A stretch of DNA of 20,118 nucleotides, taken from assembly GCA_003551805.1 (NCBI GenBank), contig PUNR01000415.1, positions 1 to 20,118 on the forward strand. The letters run 5' to 3'. The notes beneath the pieces were generated by a model, which had not been told where the DNA came from, searched no databases, and worked only from the letters and a program-made list of their open reading frames with translations. The position numbers and the translations under genes were made by a program. Shown one piece after another: positions 1-7,311 of this stretch. Position 1 is the stretch's first letter. Each line of letters begins with the position of its first letter. The stretch is from Loktanella sp. Lineage in GTDB: Bacteria; Pseudomonadota; Alphaproteobacteria; Rhodobacterales; Rhodobacteraceae.

Positions 1-1
1 C

Positions 2-766
2 CTGCCCAAGGCCGAGATCGAACAGCGCGTTGCCCGTGCCGCGTCGATCCTGCAGATTGAACCGCTTTTGGACCGCAAGCCCGGTGCCTTGTCCGGTGGC
101 CAGCGCCAGCGCGTTGCCATTGGTCGCGCGCTGGTGCGGGATGTCGATGTGTTCCTGTTCGACGAACCCCTGTCGAACCTCGACGCTAAGCTTCGTGTCG
201 ATCTGCGGGTGGAACTGAAACGCCTGCACAACCAGCTCCAGAACACGATGATCTACGTCACCCACGACCAGATCGAGGCAATGACACTGGCCGACCGCAT
301 TGCCGTGATGAAGGGCGGCAAGATCATGCAATTGGGTAGCCCCGACGAGATCTATAACCGGCCCCGCAATCTGTATGTCGCGGATTTCATCGGCAGCCCG
401 TCGATGAATTTCCTGCATGGGGAATTGGTAGGTGGTCAGTTCAAAGTCGATGACATGGTCATGCCGATGACCGGCTATGAGTTTACGTCGCCTCAGGTGG
501 CGGATCGCCCTGCGGTGATCGGCATCCGGCCCGAACATGTCGTGACAGGCGAATTGGCGCAGAAGGCACCGCTGCAATTCGACGTCGATGTCGATCTGGT
601 GGAACCGATGGGGTCCGATACGCTGATCTATGCCAAGCTGGGGCAGCATCCGTTCCGCATCCGGATGGATGGACAGGCGCGTGTCAAATCGGGCGAGGTT
701 CTGCCGATCGGGATCGACCCGTCGCGCGCGTCGCTGTTCGACAAGGCGACAGAGGACCGCTTGTAA
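2..766 (+). CDS. Sugar ABC transporter ATP-binding subunit (MalK/UgpC type), 5' end missing
   Basis: Cytoplasmic ATPase that powers a carbohydrate importer. Only the C-terminal 254 residues are visible, in the frame starting at base 2; the Walker A part lies outside the window. Visible residues 30-34 are the ABC signature LSGGQ, 51-56 (FLFDEP) are Walker B, followed by the D-loop SNLD, and H88 in YVTHDQ is the switch histidine. After the nucleotide-binding domain comes a TOBE-type regulatory tail of about 130 residues, with the GIRPEH motif usual for MalK/UgpC/MsmK ATPases. The stop codon shares one base with the start of the beta-mannosidase gene (TAATG), so the two are translationally coupled and the transporter probably imports the mannoside. 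The permease and binding-protein genes are presumably upstream. The family is certain; the substrate is inferred from context. Confidence 0.95.
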   Translation: MPKAEIEQRVARAASILQIEPLLDRKPGALSGGQRQRVAIGRALVRDVDVFLFDEPLSNLDAKLRVDLRVELKRLHNQLQNTMIYVTHDQIEAMTLADRIAVMKGGKIMQLGSPDEIYNRPRNLYVADFIGSPSMNFLHGELVGGQFKVDDMVMPMTGYEFTSPQVADRPAVIGIRPEHVVTGELAQKAPLQFDVDVDLVEPMGSDTLIYAKLGQHPFRIRMDGQARVKSGEVLPIGIDPSRASLFDKATEDRL

Positions 767-3138
767 TGTCACACGATCTTGCAGGGGAATGGTCGCTGTC
801 TGACGACAGCGGCACCCATACCTGCGCGATGCAGATGCCAACAGACGGGATTTCTGCGCTACATGCGGCGGGCCTGATCCCTGATCCGTATTTCGGGCGC
901 AACGAATATGATCTGCGCTGGATTTGCGAGCGCGACTGGACCGCGACGCGCGACGTTGATCTGGATGACACAGATGTCGATCTGGTGCTGTCAGAGGTCG
1001 ATTGCGTTGCCACCGTGCGGGTGAATGATCAGGTCGTGTTGCGGGCGGAAAACGCTTTTCGCAGCTATCGCGTGCCTTTGGCCGATGTGGCACAGATCGG
1101 GCGCAATACGATCAGCGTGACCTTTCATTCCCCCGTCAGGGTGGGCGCCGAAAAGCAGGCGGCCTTGCCGTTCACCGTGCCGCATCATCCCGACAATTGC
1201 CCGATACCCAATGGCAATATGCTGCGCAAACCCGCCTGCGATTTTGGTTGGGACTGGAACATTGCACTGGCCCCGTTCGGGATTTATGGCGCGATGCAGG
1301 TGGTGCCAAAGGATGCCGCGCGGATCGACAGTGTGATGGTCGCGCAGACACATGGCGATGATGGGGTGACGCTGGATGTGACGGTCACGACCGCCCATCA
1401 CACTGGCGATGTGACGGCGACGATTGCGGGACAAACAATGTCTGTCCAATGTGATAACGGCACTGCCAAGCTGCGTATCACCATCCAGAACCCCGACCTT
1501 TGGTGGCCTGCAGGGCAGGGGGATCAACCGCTTTATGATCTGACGATCACGGCAGGTGACGCCACCGCCCACCGCCGGATCGGGTTGCGTCAGATCGCGC
1601 TGGTCACGACACCCGATGCCGCTGGCCTTGGTTTCAAATTCCGCGTCAACGGGCGGGATATATTCTGCAAAGGTGCAAACTGGATTCCCGCCGATGCGCT
1701 GGCGGGCCAGATCAGTGAACCCAAGACCCGCGACCTGCTGCAATCCGCGGTCGATGCGAACATGAACATGATCCGCGTCTGGGGCGGCGGCCGGTACGAG
1801 CGGGACAGTTTCTATGATGCCTGCGATGAACTGGGCCTGCTGGTCTGGCAGGATTTCATGTTTGCGTGCAATCTTTACCCCTCGACCCCCGACTTTCTGG
1901 CCGAGGTCACGGCAGAGGTCGTCGAGAACGTGACCCGCATCCAGCATCACGCCTGTCTGGCGATTTGGTGTGGTGACAACGAACTGATCGGCGCGCTGAA
2001 CTGGTACGAGGTCAGCCGCAAGGACCGTGACCGCTATCTGGTGAATTATGACCGGCTGAATCGCGCGATCGAAACCGCGTTGAAGGCAACCGACCCTGCC
2101 GCGATCTGGTGGCCGTCGTCACCGTCGCCGGGCCTGATGTCGTTCGGCGACGCATGGCATGACGACGGATCGGGCGATATGCATTTCTGGTCGGTCTGGC
2201 ATGAAGGCCGTGATTTTGACCATTACCGCGATGTGGCCCCGCGCTTCTGTTCCGAGTTCGGCTTTCAAAGCTACCCGTCGATGAACGCGATCCGCCGCTT
2301 TACGGGCGAGGATGACAGAAACATCGCTGCCCCCGTGCTGGAAAGCCACCAAAAGAACAAGGGCGGCAATGCGCGGATTGCGGAAACCATGTTCCGCTAT
2401 TTCCGCTGGCCCAAGCATTTCGACGATTTCGTCTATCTGTCGCAAATCCAGCAGGGTTTGGCGATCAAGACCGCTGTCACCCATTGGCGCAGCCTGAAAC
2501 CGCATTGCATGGGCACGCTGGTCTGGCAGTTGAACGACACATGGCCCGTCTGTTCATGGGCGTCGCTGGATCATGGCGGCGACTGGAAGCTGCTGCATCA
2601 CATGACGCGCGATTTCTATGCGCCTGTGCTGGTGACAGCCGTGCCAGTCGGCGACCGGATCGTGCTGCGCGGCGTGAATGACGGACCCAAGGCCCATATG
2701 GTGCAGGTCACTGCGCAAGCAGTGCGCGCCGACGGCAGTGCACGCGAATTGGGGATCGCGGGTCTGACGCTGGGTTTTGATGCGGTTGATATGATGGATA
2801 TTCCGCTGTGTAATCTGGCCGATGACGAAATGATCGTCTTCCACTGGAAAAGCGATGATGGCGCAACCGGTTCGGATATCCACGCGCCCAAACCGTTCAA
2901 AAGCTACGATCTGCGACCTGCCAATCTGTCGCTGCATGTCGACGGTCTATCCGTCACGGTGACAGCGCAATCGCTGGCTCTTTTTGTCGCGATAGAGGCT
3001 GACGTGCCGGGGCGCTGGTCTGCCAATGCCTTTCATCTTCTGCCGGGGCAGGCGCGTAGCCTCAGCTTTGCCCCTGCTGATGCCAACGCCACACCGACCT
3101 TCACGCTGCGCGATCTGCACAGCGCAACCTATGCCTGA
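766..3138 (+). CDS. Beta-mannosidase, glycoside hydrolase family 2
   Basis: Removes non-reducing beta-linked mannose from short mannosides. The 790-residue protein has no signal peptide and so should work in the cytoplasm on imported sugar. It shows the GH2 layout: an N-terminal jelly roll (about 1-165), an Ig-like domain (about 180-275, containing PDLWWPAGQGDQPLYDL), a TIM barrel (about 285-600) starting with the mannosidase-type motif FCKGANWIPADA, and C-terminal beta domains. The catalytic acid/base is Glu406 in IWCGDNE and the nucleophile is Glu497 in CSEFGFQSYPS. Both are present, so the enzyme should be active. The ATG overlaps the preceding stop by one base, and AGAGGA at 751-756 is a suitable ribosome binding site. 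A beta-galactosidase or glucuronidase is less likely because the KGANWIPAD and WCGDNE motifs favour mannosidases. The exact substrate (mannobiose, Man-GlcNAc or other) cannot be read from sequence. Confidence 0.93.
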   Translation: MSHDLAGEWSLSDDSGTHTCAMQMPTDGISALHAAGLIPDPYFGRNEYDLRWICERDWTATRDVDLDDTDVDLVLSEVDCVATVRVNDQVVLRAENAFRSYRVPLADVAQIGRNTISVTFHSPVRVGAEKQAALPFTVPHHPDNCPIPNGNMLRKPACDFGWDWNIALAPFGIYGAMQVVPKDAARIDSVMVAQTHGDDGVTLDVTVTTAHHTGDVTATIAGQTMSVQCDNGTAKLRITIQNPDLWWPAGQGDQPLYDLTITAGDATAHRRIGLRQIALVTTPDAAGLGFKFRVNGRDIFCKGANWIPADALAGQISEPKTRDLLQSAVDANMNMIRVWGGGRYERDSFYDACDELGLLVWQDFMFACNLYPSTPDFLAEVTAEVVENVTRIQHHACLAIWCGDNELIGALNWYEVSRKDRDRYLVNYDRLNRAIETALKATDPAAIWWPSSPSPGLMSFGDAWHDDGSGDMHFWSVWHEGRDFDHYRDVAPRFCSEFGFQSYPSMNAIRRFTGEDDRNIAAPVLESHQKNKGGNARIAETMFRYFRWPKHFDDFVYLSQIQQGLAIKTAVTHWRSLKPHCMGTLVWQLNDTWPVCSWASLDHGGDWKLLHHMTRDFYAPVLVTAVPVGDRIVLRGVNDGPKAHMVQVTAQAVRADGSARELGIAGLTLGFDAVDMMDIPLCNLADDEMIVFHWKSDDGATGSDIHAPKPFKSYDLRPANLSLHVDGLSVTVTAQSLALFVAIEADVPGRWSANAFHLLPGQARSLSFAPADANATPTFTLRDLHSATYA

Positions 3139-3157
3139 CCAAGAAAAGGAAATGATC

Positions 3158-3904
3158 ATGCCACGTATCGCCTATCAACTCTATTGTTCGCGGAACTTTC
3201 CACCTTTGGGCGACACTTTGCGCAAGTTGTCAGAGCTTGGGTATAAGAATGTCGAAGGTTTTGGTGGCCTGTTGGCCGATGTGGACAGCCTGAAATCCGG
3301 TCTGGAAGCCAACAATCTGGCCATGCCAAGCTGCCATTTTGCGCTGGATATGCTGGAACAGGACGCCGCTGGCGCTGTTGCGACTGCCAAAAAGCTGGGC
3401 ATCGAAAAGGTGATCGTGCCCTACATCGGCCCCGAGGACCGGCCCACGGATACCCAAGGCTGGATCGCTTTTGGCCAGCGCCTTGCCGCTGCGGGCAAGC
3501 CTGTGCAGGACGCAGGGCTGGTGTTTGGCTGGCACAACCACGCCTTTGAACTTGACGCGACACCCGAAGGTGACATGCCGCTGGACCTGATCGCAGATGC
3601 ATCGCCCGACCTGATGCTGGAACTTGATCTGGGCTGGGTGCGCGTCGCCGGCCATGATCCGGTGGCATGGATCGAGAAATATGCAAGCCGCCTGACCGCC
3701 GTGCATGTCAAGGACATCGCCCCCGACGGCACCGCCACGGAGGAGGATGGCTGGGCCGATGTCGGCCACGGCATTCAGGATTGGGCCGCGATCCATGCCG
3801 CCCTGCAACAGGCTGGCGTCGATCATTATGTCGTCGAACATGACAACCCCAGCGATGACGCCCGCTTTGCCCGCCGCAGCCTTGCTGCCGTGCAATCATT
3901 CTAA
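3158..3904 (+). CDS. Sugar phosphate isomerase/epimerase (AP endonuclease 2-like TIM barrel)
   Basis: A 248-residue member of the xylose-isomerase-like TIM barrel family (AP_endonuc_2), whose members isomerise or epimerise sugars, keto-sugars or inositols at a divalent metal. Likely metal and substrate residues are visible: HNH (126-128) and Glu131, ELDLGW around Asp157, HVKD (183-186), and Glu227 in VVEHDNP. I chose the ATG at 3158 because AAGGA (3146-3150) lies 7 bases upstream. In-frame ATGs at 3131 and 3152 are possible, but the first would overlap the mannosidase and the second sits too close to that site. The gene lies 19 bases after the mannosidase and 10 before the dehydrogenase, so it belongs to the same operon. 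The substrate is unknown. Pairing with a Gfo/Idh/MocA enzyme suggests it handles an oxidised sugar. Confidence 0.88.
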   Translation: MPRIAYQLYCSRNFPPLGDTLRKLSELGYKNVEGFGGLLADVDSLKSGLEANNLAMPSCHFALDMLEQDAAGAVATAKKLGIEKVIVPYIGPEDRPTDTQGWIAFGQRLAAAGKPVQDAGLVFGWHNHAFELDATPEGDMPLDLIADASPDLMLELDLGWVRVAGHDPVAWIEKYASRLTAVHVKDIAPDGTATEEDGWADVGHGIQDWAAIHAALQQAGVDHYVVEHDNPSDDARFARRSLAAVQSF

Positions 3905-3914
3905 GGACAAACCC

Positions 3915-5033
3915 ATGACACAACTTGGCGTCGGCATCATCGGATGCGGCAATATTTCAACATCCTATCTTAAACTGGCGCCCTTGTTCAAAGCGTTGCG
4001 TCTGGTGGCGGTGGCGGACATCAACATGGACGTGGCCCGTGCTCGCGCAGCAGAATTCGGGCTCCGCGCCGAGACTGTGGCGGACCTGCTGAAAGCCCCC
4101 GACATTGACGTGGTGGTCAACCTGACTATCCCCGCAGTGCATTTCGCGGTGACAAAGCAGATATTGGAGGCAGGCAAACACGCCTATTCCGAAAAACCTT
4201 TGGTCCTGACCTTGGCCGAGGGTGAGGAATTGCGCAATCTGGCCGCATCGAAGAATCTGGCGATAGGATCGGCACCTGACACGTTTCTAGGTGGTGCCCA
4301 TCAACAGGCCCGTGCCGCGATCGATGCAGGCGATGTGGGCCAGATTATCGGCGGTACCTGCCACGTCATGTCGCACGGAATGGAGGCTTGGCACCCCAAC
4401 CCTGACTTCTTCTTTCAGCCCGGTGCCGGGCCTGTGCTGGATATCGGCCCCTATTACGTCACCAACCTGATCCAGCTGATCGGTCCGGTGAAATCTGTCG
4501 CCGCCTTGGCCACAGCGACCTTTGCGGAACGGACCATCGGCAATGGTACGCGTCTGGGTGAAAAGGTGCCGGTCGATACCCCGACCAATATCCATGCCCT
4601 GCTGGAATTTACCAATGGCGCAACAGTGACGCTGGGAACCAGTTGGGATATCTGGGCGCATCGGCATGCCAATATGGAACTTTACGGCGAAACGGGGTCA
4701 TTGTTCATACCGGACCCCAATTTCTTTGGTGGCACCGTTGAAATCGGCGGGCAGGATGCTGCGATCACACCAATGCCGGAATGGGACCACCCGTTCGGCA
4801 TCGCCAATCAGGATGACCGCGCCAATTACCGGTGTGCCGGGCTTGCCGATATGGCCGCCGCCATTGCCGAAGGGCGCGCACATCGCTGCAACATCGCCCT
4901 GGCGGTGCATGCGGTTGATGTGATGACGGCCATTTTGCGCGCCGGTGCGGAACGACGGTTTATCGACCTGACAACGACCTGCGACCGCCCAGCCGCCCTG
5001 TCACCCGACGAGGCACGCGCGCTGCTGGTTTAG
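3915..5033 (+). CDS. Gfo/Idh/MocA family NAD(P)-dependent sugar dehydrogenase
   Basis: A 372-residue oxidoreductase of the glucose-fructose oxidoreductase/inositol dehydrogenase family. The N-terminal Rossmann fold begins GVGIIGCGNIS (residues 5-15), with the dinucleotide glycines at 10 and 12. The family-typical EKP motif is at 93-95, where Lys94 is the usual catalytic lysine. The C-terminal part is the alpha/beta substrate domain, with GPVLDIGPYYV corresponding to the conserved G-x-x-x-D-x-G-x-H/Y region. The ATG at 3915 is preceded by AAGGA (3903-3907) at 7 bases, within the end of the isomerase gene. It is the last gene of the mannoside operon and is followed by an intrinsic terminator. 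Its likely role is oxidation or reduction of a hexose or hexoside produced or imported by the operon. The exact reaction is unknown. Confidence 0.9.
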   Translation: MTQLGVGIIGCGNISTSYLKLAPLFKALRLVAVADINMDVARARAAEFGLRAETVADLLKAPDIDVVVNLTIPAVHFAVTKQILEAGKHAYSEKPLVLTLAEGEELRNLAASKNLAIGSAPDTFLGGAHQQARAAIDAGDVGQIIGGTCHVMSHGMEAWHPNPDFFFQPGAGPVLDIGPYYVTNLIQLIGPVKSVAALATATFAERTIGNGTRLGEKVPVDTPTNIHALLEFTNGATVTLGTSWDIWAHRHANMELYGETGSLFIPDPNFFGGTVEIGGQDAAITPMPEWDHPFGIANQDDRANYRCAGLADMAAAIAEGRAHRCNIALAVHAVDVMTAILRAGAERRFIDLTTTCDRPAALSPDEARALLV

Positions 5034-5236
5034 GCCAGTTGCACAACCCCGTCGCTGTCGCGATCCGGCAGCGACGGGGGAAGTTTTTTGCGATGCCGCG
5101 CGTTGAATGTACGGCGATTGAAATCGCTGCGAAGCGCGTCACAGACAATTCTGTGAATTTCAGCATCATCGCGGCCACCCAGATGTTGCAGGGCGTCCAT
5201 GATTTCGGGCGGAAGGCCAAGGGTGATATGTTTCAT
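5030..5236 (-). CDS. Small ribbon-helix-helix-like protein (hypothetical)
   Basis: A 68-residue ORF on the minus strand. Residues 1-42 fit the ribbon-helix-helix plan: a short strand (HITLGLP), then helix PEIMDALQHLG, a turn, and helix DDAEIHRIVCDALRSDF, as in CopG/Arc-type DNA-binding proteins. The last 25 residues are polar and basic (RHRKK) and unrelated to that fold. The start is supported by AAAAGG four bases upstream. Its stop (5030-5032) overlaps the stop of the convergent dehydrogenase gene. It lies 51 bases downstream of rlmN, so it may be read from the rlmN transcript or from its own promoter. An inverted repeat at 5245-5263 immediately precedes its start and could be an autoregulatory operator. 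The fold assignment is by eye; being a real gene is likely but not certain. Confidence 0.55.
   Translation of the reverse strand: MKHITLGLPPEIMDALQHLGGRDDAEIHRIVCDALRSDFNRRTFNARHRKKLPPSLPDRDSDGVVQLA
5047..5089 (+). terminator. Intrinsic terminator of the mannoside operon
   Basis: A perfect 11-bp inverted repeat, CCCCGTCGCTG (5047-5057) and CAGCGACGGGG (5069-5079), with an 11-base loop. It is followed by GAAG and six T (5084-5089). It lies 13 bases past the dehydrogenase stop in the plus direction. It also sits within the last codons of the convergent small gene. Confidence 0.85.
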
Positions 5237-5244
5237 GCCCCCTT

Positions 5245-5263
5245 TTCACCATGAATTGGTGAA
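5245..5263. promoter_or_regulatory. Inverted repeat directly upstream of the RHH-like gene
   Basis: TTCACC (5245-5250), a 7-base spacer, then GGTGAA (5258-5263). The arms extend outward as CCTT and AAGG if a 3-base bulge (GAA) is allowed. It ends 8 bases upstream of the small gene's start codon (5236) and 24 bases past the rlmN stop. It could be an operator for the RHH-like protein or an RNA hairpin between the two genes; the sequence does not decide. Confidence 0.4.
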
Positions 5264-5287
5264 GAAAAGGTTAGGCATAAAAAGAAA

Positions 5288-6463
5288 TTACAGCCCTGCG
5301 TCCTGCGCGATCTGTGCCTTGGATTTGCGCGCGCGCTCTGTCGCTGATTTCAGCTGGCCACAGGCGGCCATGATATCCTCGCCCCGTGGGGTGCGGATCG
5401 GGGACGCATAGCCCGCTTTGTAAATGATATCGGCAAAGGCGCGAATGCGGTTGTTCGACGACCGTTTATAGGGCGCACCGGGCCATTCATTGAACGGGAT
5501 CAGGTTGATCTTGGCGGGGATGCCGTCAATCAGCTTGACCAGACGGCGCGCGTCAGCGTCGGTGTCGTTCACCCCGTCAAGCATCACATATTCAAAAGTG
5601 ATACGTTCCGAATTGCTGACTTTGGGATAGCTGCGCAAGGCGTCCAGCAGCACGGCCAAAGGCCAGCGCTTATTGATCGGGACCAGTTTGTCGCGCACCT
5701 CGTCGGTGGTGGCATGAAAGGAAATCGCCAATTGGCAGCCAATTTCCTGCGCCGTGCGGGCAATTTCCGGCACAACGCCGCTGGTCGACAGGGTGATGCG
5801 GCGGCGCGACAGTTGAATGCCGTCAGGGTCCATCGCGATTTTCATCGCATCGCGGACGTTTTCAAAATTGTACAAAGGCTCGCCCATGCCCATCAGCACG
5901 ATATTGGACAAAAGCCGTGTTTCATCCTTGGGCGCACCGGGCACCGGCCATTCGCCCAGATCGTCGCGCGCAACCATCACCTGCCCGATGATTTCGGAGG
6001 CTGTCAGGTTGCGCACCAGTTTCTGCGTGCCGGTGTGGCAGAACGAACAGGTCAGTGTGCAACCGACCTGGGACGAAATGCAAAGCGTGCCACGGTCGGT
6101 TTCAGGGATATAGACCACCTCGACCTCGTGCCCGCCGGCGATACGCACCAGATATTTGCGGGTGCCGTCGCCGCTGACCTGACGGGTGACAACCTCTGGC
6201 ACGGCCACGACAAAATTCTCGGCCAGCATGGCGCGATAATCTTTGGCCAGATTTGTCATCGTCGCAAAATCGCGCACGCCCCAATGGTAGATCCATTGCC
6301 ATATCTGGCCGACCCGCATCTTGGCCTGCTTTTCCGGCGTACCGGCGGCAATCAGCGCGTCGCGCATCACGTCGCGGGTCATGCCCACAAGGTTCGGCAG
6401 ACCTTCCGGCATCTTGCGCGGGATGGTCAGCAGGTCTTGCGTGATTGGTGTCTGGGCGTCCAT
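5288..6463 (-). CDS. rlmN: 23S rRNA (A2503-C2)/tRNA (A37-C2) methyltransferase RlmN
   Basis: A radical-SAM enzyme that methylates C2 of A2503 in 23S rRNA and of A37 in some tRNAs, acting in the cytoplasm. It has 391 residues, normal for the family. The radical-SAM cluster cysteines are 135, 139 and 142 (GCTLTCSFCHTG, CxxxCxxC). The C-terminal cysteine that takes part in methyl transfer is C368 in MAACGQL. The family motifs GMGEPLYNFENV and ISFHATTDEVRDKL (SAM and substrate contacts) are also intact. The ATG at 6463 is preceded by a modest GGAAAG. A sigma70-like promoter lies about 30 bases upstream, so the gene is probably transcribed from its own promoter. The small RHH-like gene follows 51 bases downstream. 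Confidence 0.96.
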   Translation of the reverse strand: MDAQTPITQDLLTIPRKMPEGLPNLVGMTRDVMRDALIAAGTPEKQAKMRVGQIWQWIYHWGVRDFATMTNLAKDYRAMLAENFVVAVPEVVTRQVSGDGTRKYLVRIAGGHEVEVVYIPETDRGTLCISSQVGCTLTCSFCHTGTQKLVRNLTASEIIGQVMVARDDLGEWPVPGAPKDETRLLSNIVLMGMGEPLYNFENVRDAMKIAMDPDGIQLSRRRITLSTSGVVPEIARTAQEIGCQLAISFHATTDEVRDKLVPINKRWPLAVLLDALRSYPKVSNSERITFEYVMLDGVNDTDADARRLVKLIDGIPAKINLIPFNEWPGAPYKRSSNNRIRAFADIIYKAGYASPIRTPRGEDIMAACGQLKSATERARKSKAQIAQDAGL

Positions 6464-6492
6464 AGCAGGTCTTTCCGATCAAATTCTCTGCC

Positions 6493-6521
6493 CATATAGG
6501 GCGTTGGGCCGGCTTTCACAA
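6493..6521 (-). promoter_or_regulatory. Candidate sigma70 promoter of rlmN
   Basis: On the minus strand, TTGTGA (6521-6516) is followed after exactly 17 bases by TATATG (6498-6493). Four of six bases match consensus in each hexamer. It would give an rlmN leader of roughly 20-25 bases. Found by eye only. Confidence 0.4.
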
Positions 6522-6546
6522 GAAAACCAGCCCCATCGTCAGAGCC

Positions 6547-6568
6547 CAAATATCCCCGCCGGAGGCAT
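6547..6568 (-). repeat. Dispersed GC-stem/TATTT intergenic element, copy 1
   Basis: On the minus strand the sequence GCCTCCGGCGGGGATATTT forms a short GC hairpin (CCTCC against GGGG) followed by a T-rich tail. It resembles the plus-strand element at 11153-11174, with the same order of TCCG, CGGG and TATTT. It lies about 20 bases downstream of the IalB-family gene, in the direction of that gene, so it probably acts as a terminator or 3'-end element. I remember similar sequences after many Rhodobacterales genes, but I cannot search here. Confidence 0.5.
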
Positions 6569-6590
6569 GATGTTTTTTATAAAAACATCA
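6568..6590 (-). terminator. Perfect AT-rich inverted repeat at the end of the IalB-family gene
   Basis: TGATGTTTTT (6568-6577) and AAAAACATCA (6581-6590) form a perfect 10-bp stem with a 3-base loop, and the stop codon is part of it. The GC stem/TATTT element follows directly on the minus strand. The arm supplies a U-run, but none follows the stem, so it is a weak terminator alone. With the adjacent element it may mark the 3' end of the transcript. Confidence 0.45.
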
Positions 6591-7115
6591 ACCAGAGCAA
6601 ACGCTTGCCGCACGGTCCACAGCAGCGGTGAAACCGATCAGGCTGAACTTGTCACTTGTCTGTGTTCCGCGACCGGACCGGCCGACCAGCGTCGCATCCG
6701 CGCCGCGCTTCATTGCGGCGATGATTCTTGCGTCGTCTTCGGCCGATGCGGCCCAGGCACGGTCATCGGCTGTGAACAGCTCGAAACTGGTGCCGCCGAT
6801 GTTCATCGTCACCACGGACCCGTCGGCAAACGGGTACCCGCCGGCAAAGTTGATCTGGCCGGAAATCTGGCTGTCCGGCTGATAGAATACCATCAGCTGG
6901 ATATCGCCGCGCCGCACATCGACCGCAGCACCGTCACGGGTGTTGATGGTTTCGACCGGGGCGGATACGGCCCAGCACTGACGCGGGCTTTCTTCGGCGA
7001 AAAACGCCCAATCGTCCTGCGCCGCCAGGCGGTTTTCGCTTTGCTGCGCATGTGCAGCCCCTGCCAGCATCATCACAGATACAAATCCGCAGGTTTTCAT
7101 TGTCTTCAGGATCAT
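6588..7115 (-). CDS. IalB-family (invasion-associated locus B) periplasmic protein
   Basis: A 175-residue exported protein. Residues 1-23 are a signal peptide with a hydrophobic core (FVSVMMLAGAAHA) and likely cleavage after AHA. The mature part starts with WAFFAEESPRQCWAVSAP, the typical opening of the IalB family, and carries two cysteines (CWAV and the C-terminal VCSG) that may form a disulphide. Later motifs include SFELFTADDRAWA and GTQTSDKFSLIGFTAA. The family is named after a Bartonella erythrocyte-invasion protein, but free-living alphaproteobacteria carry many copies of unknown role, so no virulence function is implied. The ATG at 7115 has GGAGG 7 bases upstream. The frame stays open further upstream, but that would spoil the signal peptide. 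It is divergent from the asparaginase gene. Confidence 0.82.
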   Translation of the reverse strand: MILKTMKTCGFVSVMMLAGAAHAQQSENRLAAQDDWAFFAEESPRQCWAVSAPVETINTRDGAAVDVRRGDIQLMVFYQPDSQISGQINFAGGYPFADGSVVTMNIGGTSFELFTADDRAWAASAEDDARIIAAMKRGADATLVGRSGRGTQTSDKFSLIGFTAAVDRAASVCSG

Positions 7116-7163
7116 CTTACAGCCTCCAAGCCGCCTTTGCCTCTGGGTGTTCCTTTGTGTCAT

Positions 7164-7182
7164 GGATGCGTCTGGGGCATCC
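7164..7182. promoter_or_regulatory. Inverted repeat in the IalB-family gene leader
   Basis: GGATGC (7164-7169), 7 bases, GCATCC (7177-7182). It sits about 50 bases upstream of the IalB-family start, inside the presumed untranslated leader. It may form a leader hairpin or be a protein-binding site; evidence is weak. Confidence 0.25.
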
Positions 7183-7200
7183 TTTGGACTGGCAGGAACA

Positions 7201-7229
7201 AACTTAACTCGATACGTCTTAGCTATCAA
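7201..7229 (-). promoter_or_regulatory. Candidate promoter of the IalB-family gene
   Basis: On the minus strand TTGATA (7229-7224) and TAAGTT (7206-7201) are separated by 17 bases. The first matches the -35 consensus at five of six positions; the second is weak. It would give a leader of about 80 bases containing the inverted repeat at 7164-7182. Immediately upstream is an A8 run and a small hairpin (TCGGGG 7241-7246, CCCCGA 7251-7256). This intergenic region (7116-7311) holds no gene that I can see. Confidence 0.3.
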
Positions 7230-7285
7230 AAAAAAGCACCTCGGGGAAACCCCCGAAAAACACACTCGGCAGAGTATTGCAGCAG

Positions 7286-7291
7286 TATAAT
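7286..7291 (+). promoter_or_regulatory. Perfect -10 hexamer before the asparaginase gene
   Basis: TATAAT lies 20 bases upstream of the asparaginase ATG. No convincing -35 hexamer is found at 16-18 bases upstream. If used, it would give a leader of only about 14 bases carrying the AGGAAGG ribosome binding site. It could be chance. Confidence 0.25.
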
Positions 7292-7311
7292 CAATCCAGG
7301 AAGGCGAAAAA

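Noticed and set aside
991..1950. Minus-strand ORF of 319 codons inside the beta-mannosidase gene
   Set aside because: It is fully inside a conserved GH2 gene with intact catalytic residues. The His/Arg-rich product looks like an antisense shadow.
5714..6499. Plus-strand ORF of 261 codons antisense to rlmN
   Set aside because: rlmN on the other strand is complete with its cluster cysteines; this frame has no independent support.
7228..7256. Hairpin TCGGGG/CCCCGA with an A8 run, which on the minus strand resembles a terminator
   Set aside because: No minus-strand gene ends upstream of it. It lies upstream of the IalB-family promoter candidate, so a terminator role has no transcript to stop; it could only be an antisense stop for a transcript not seen.
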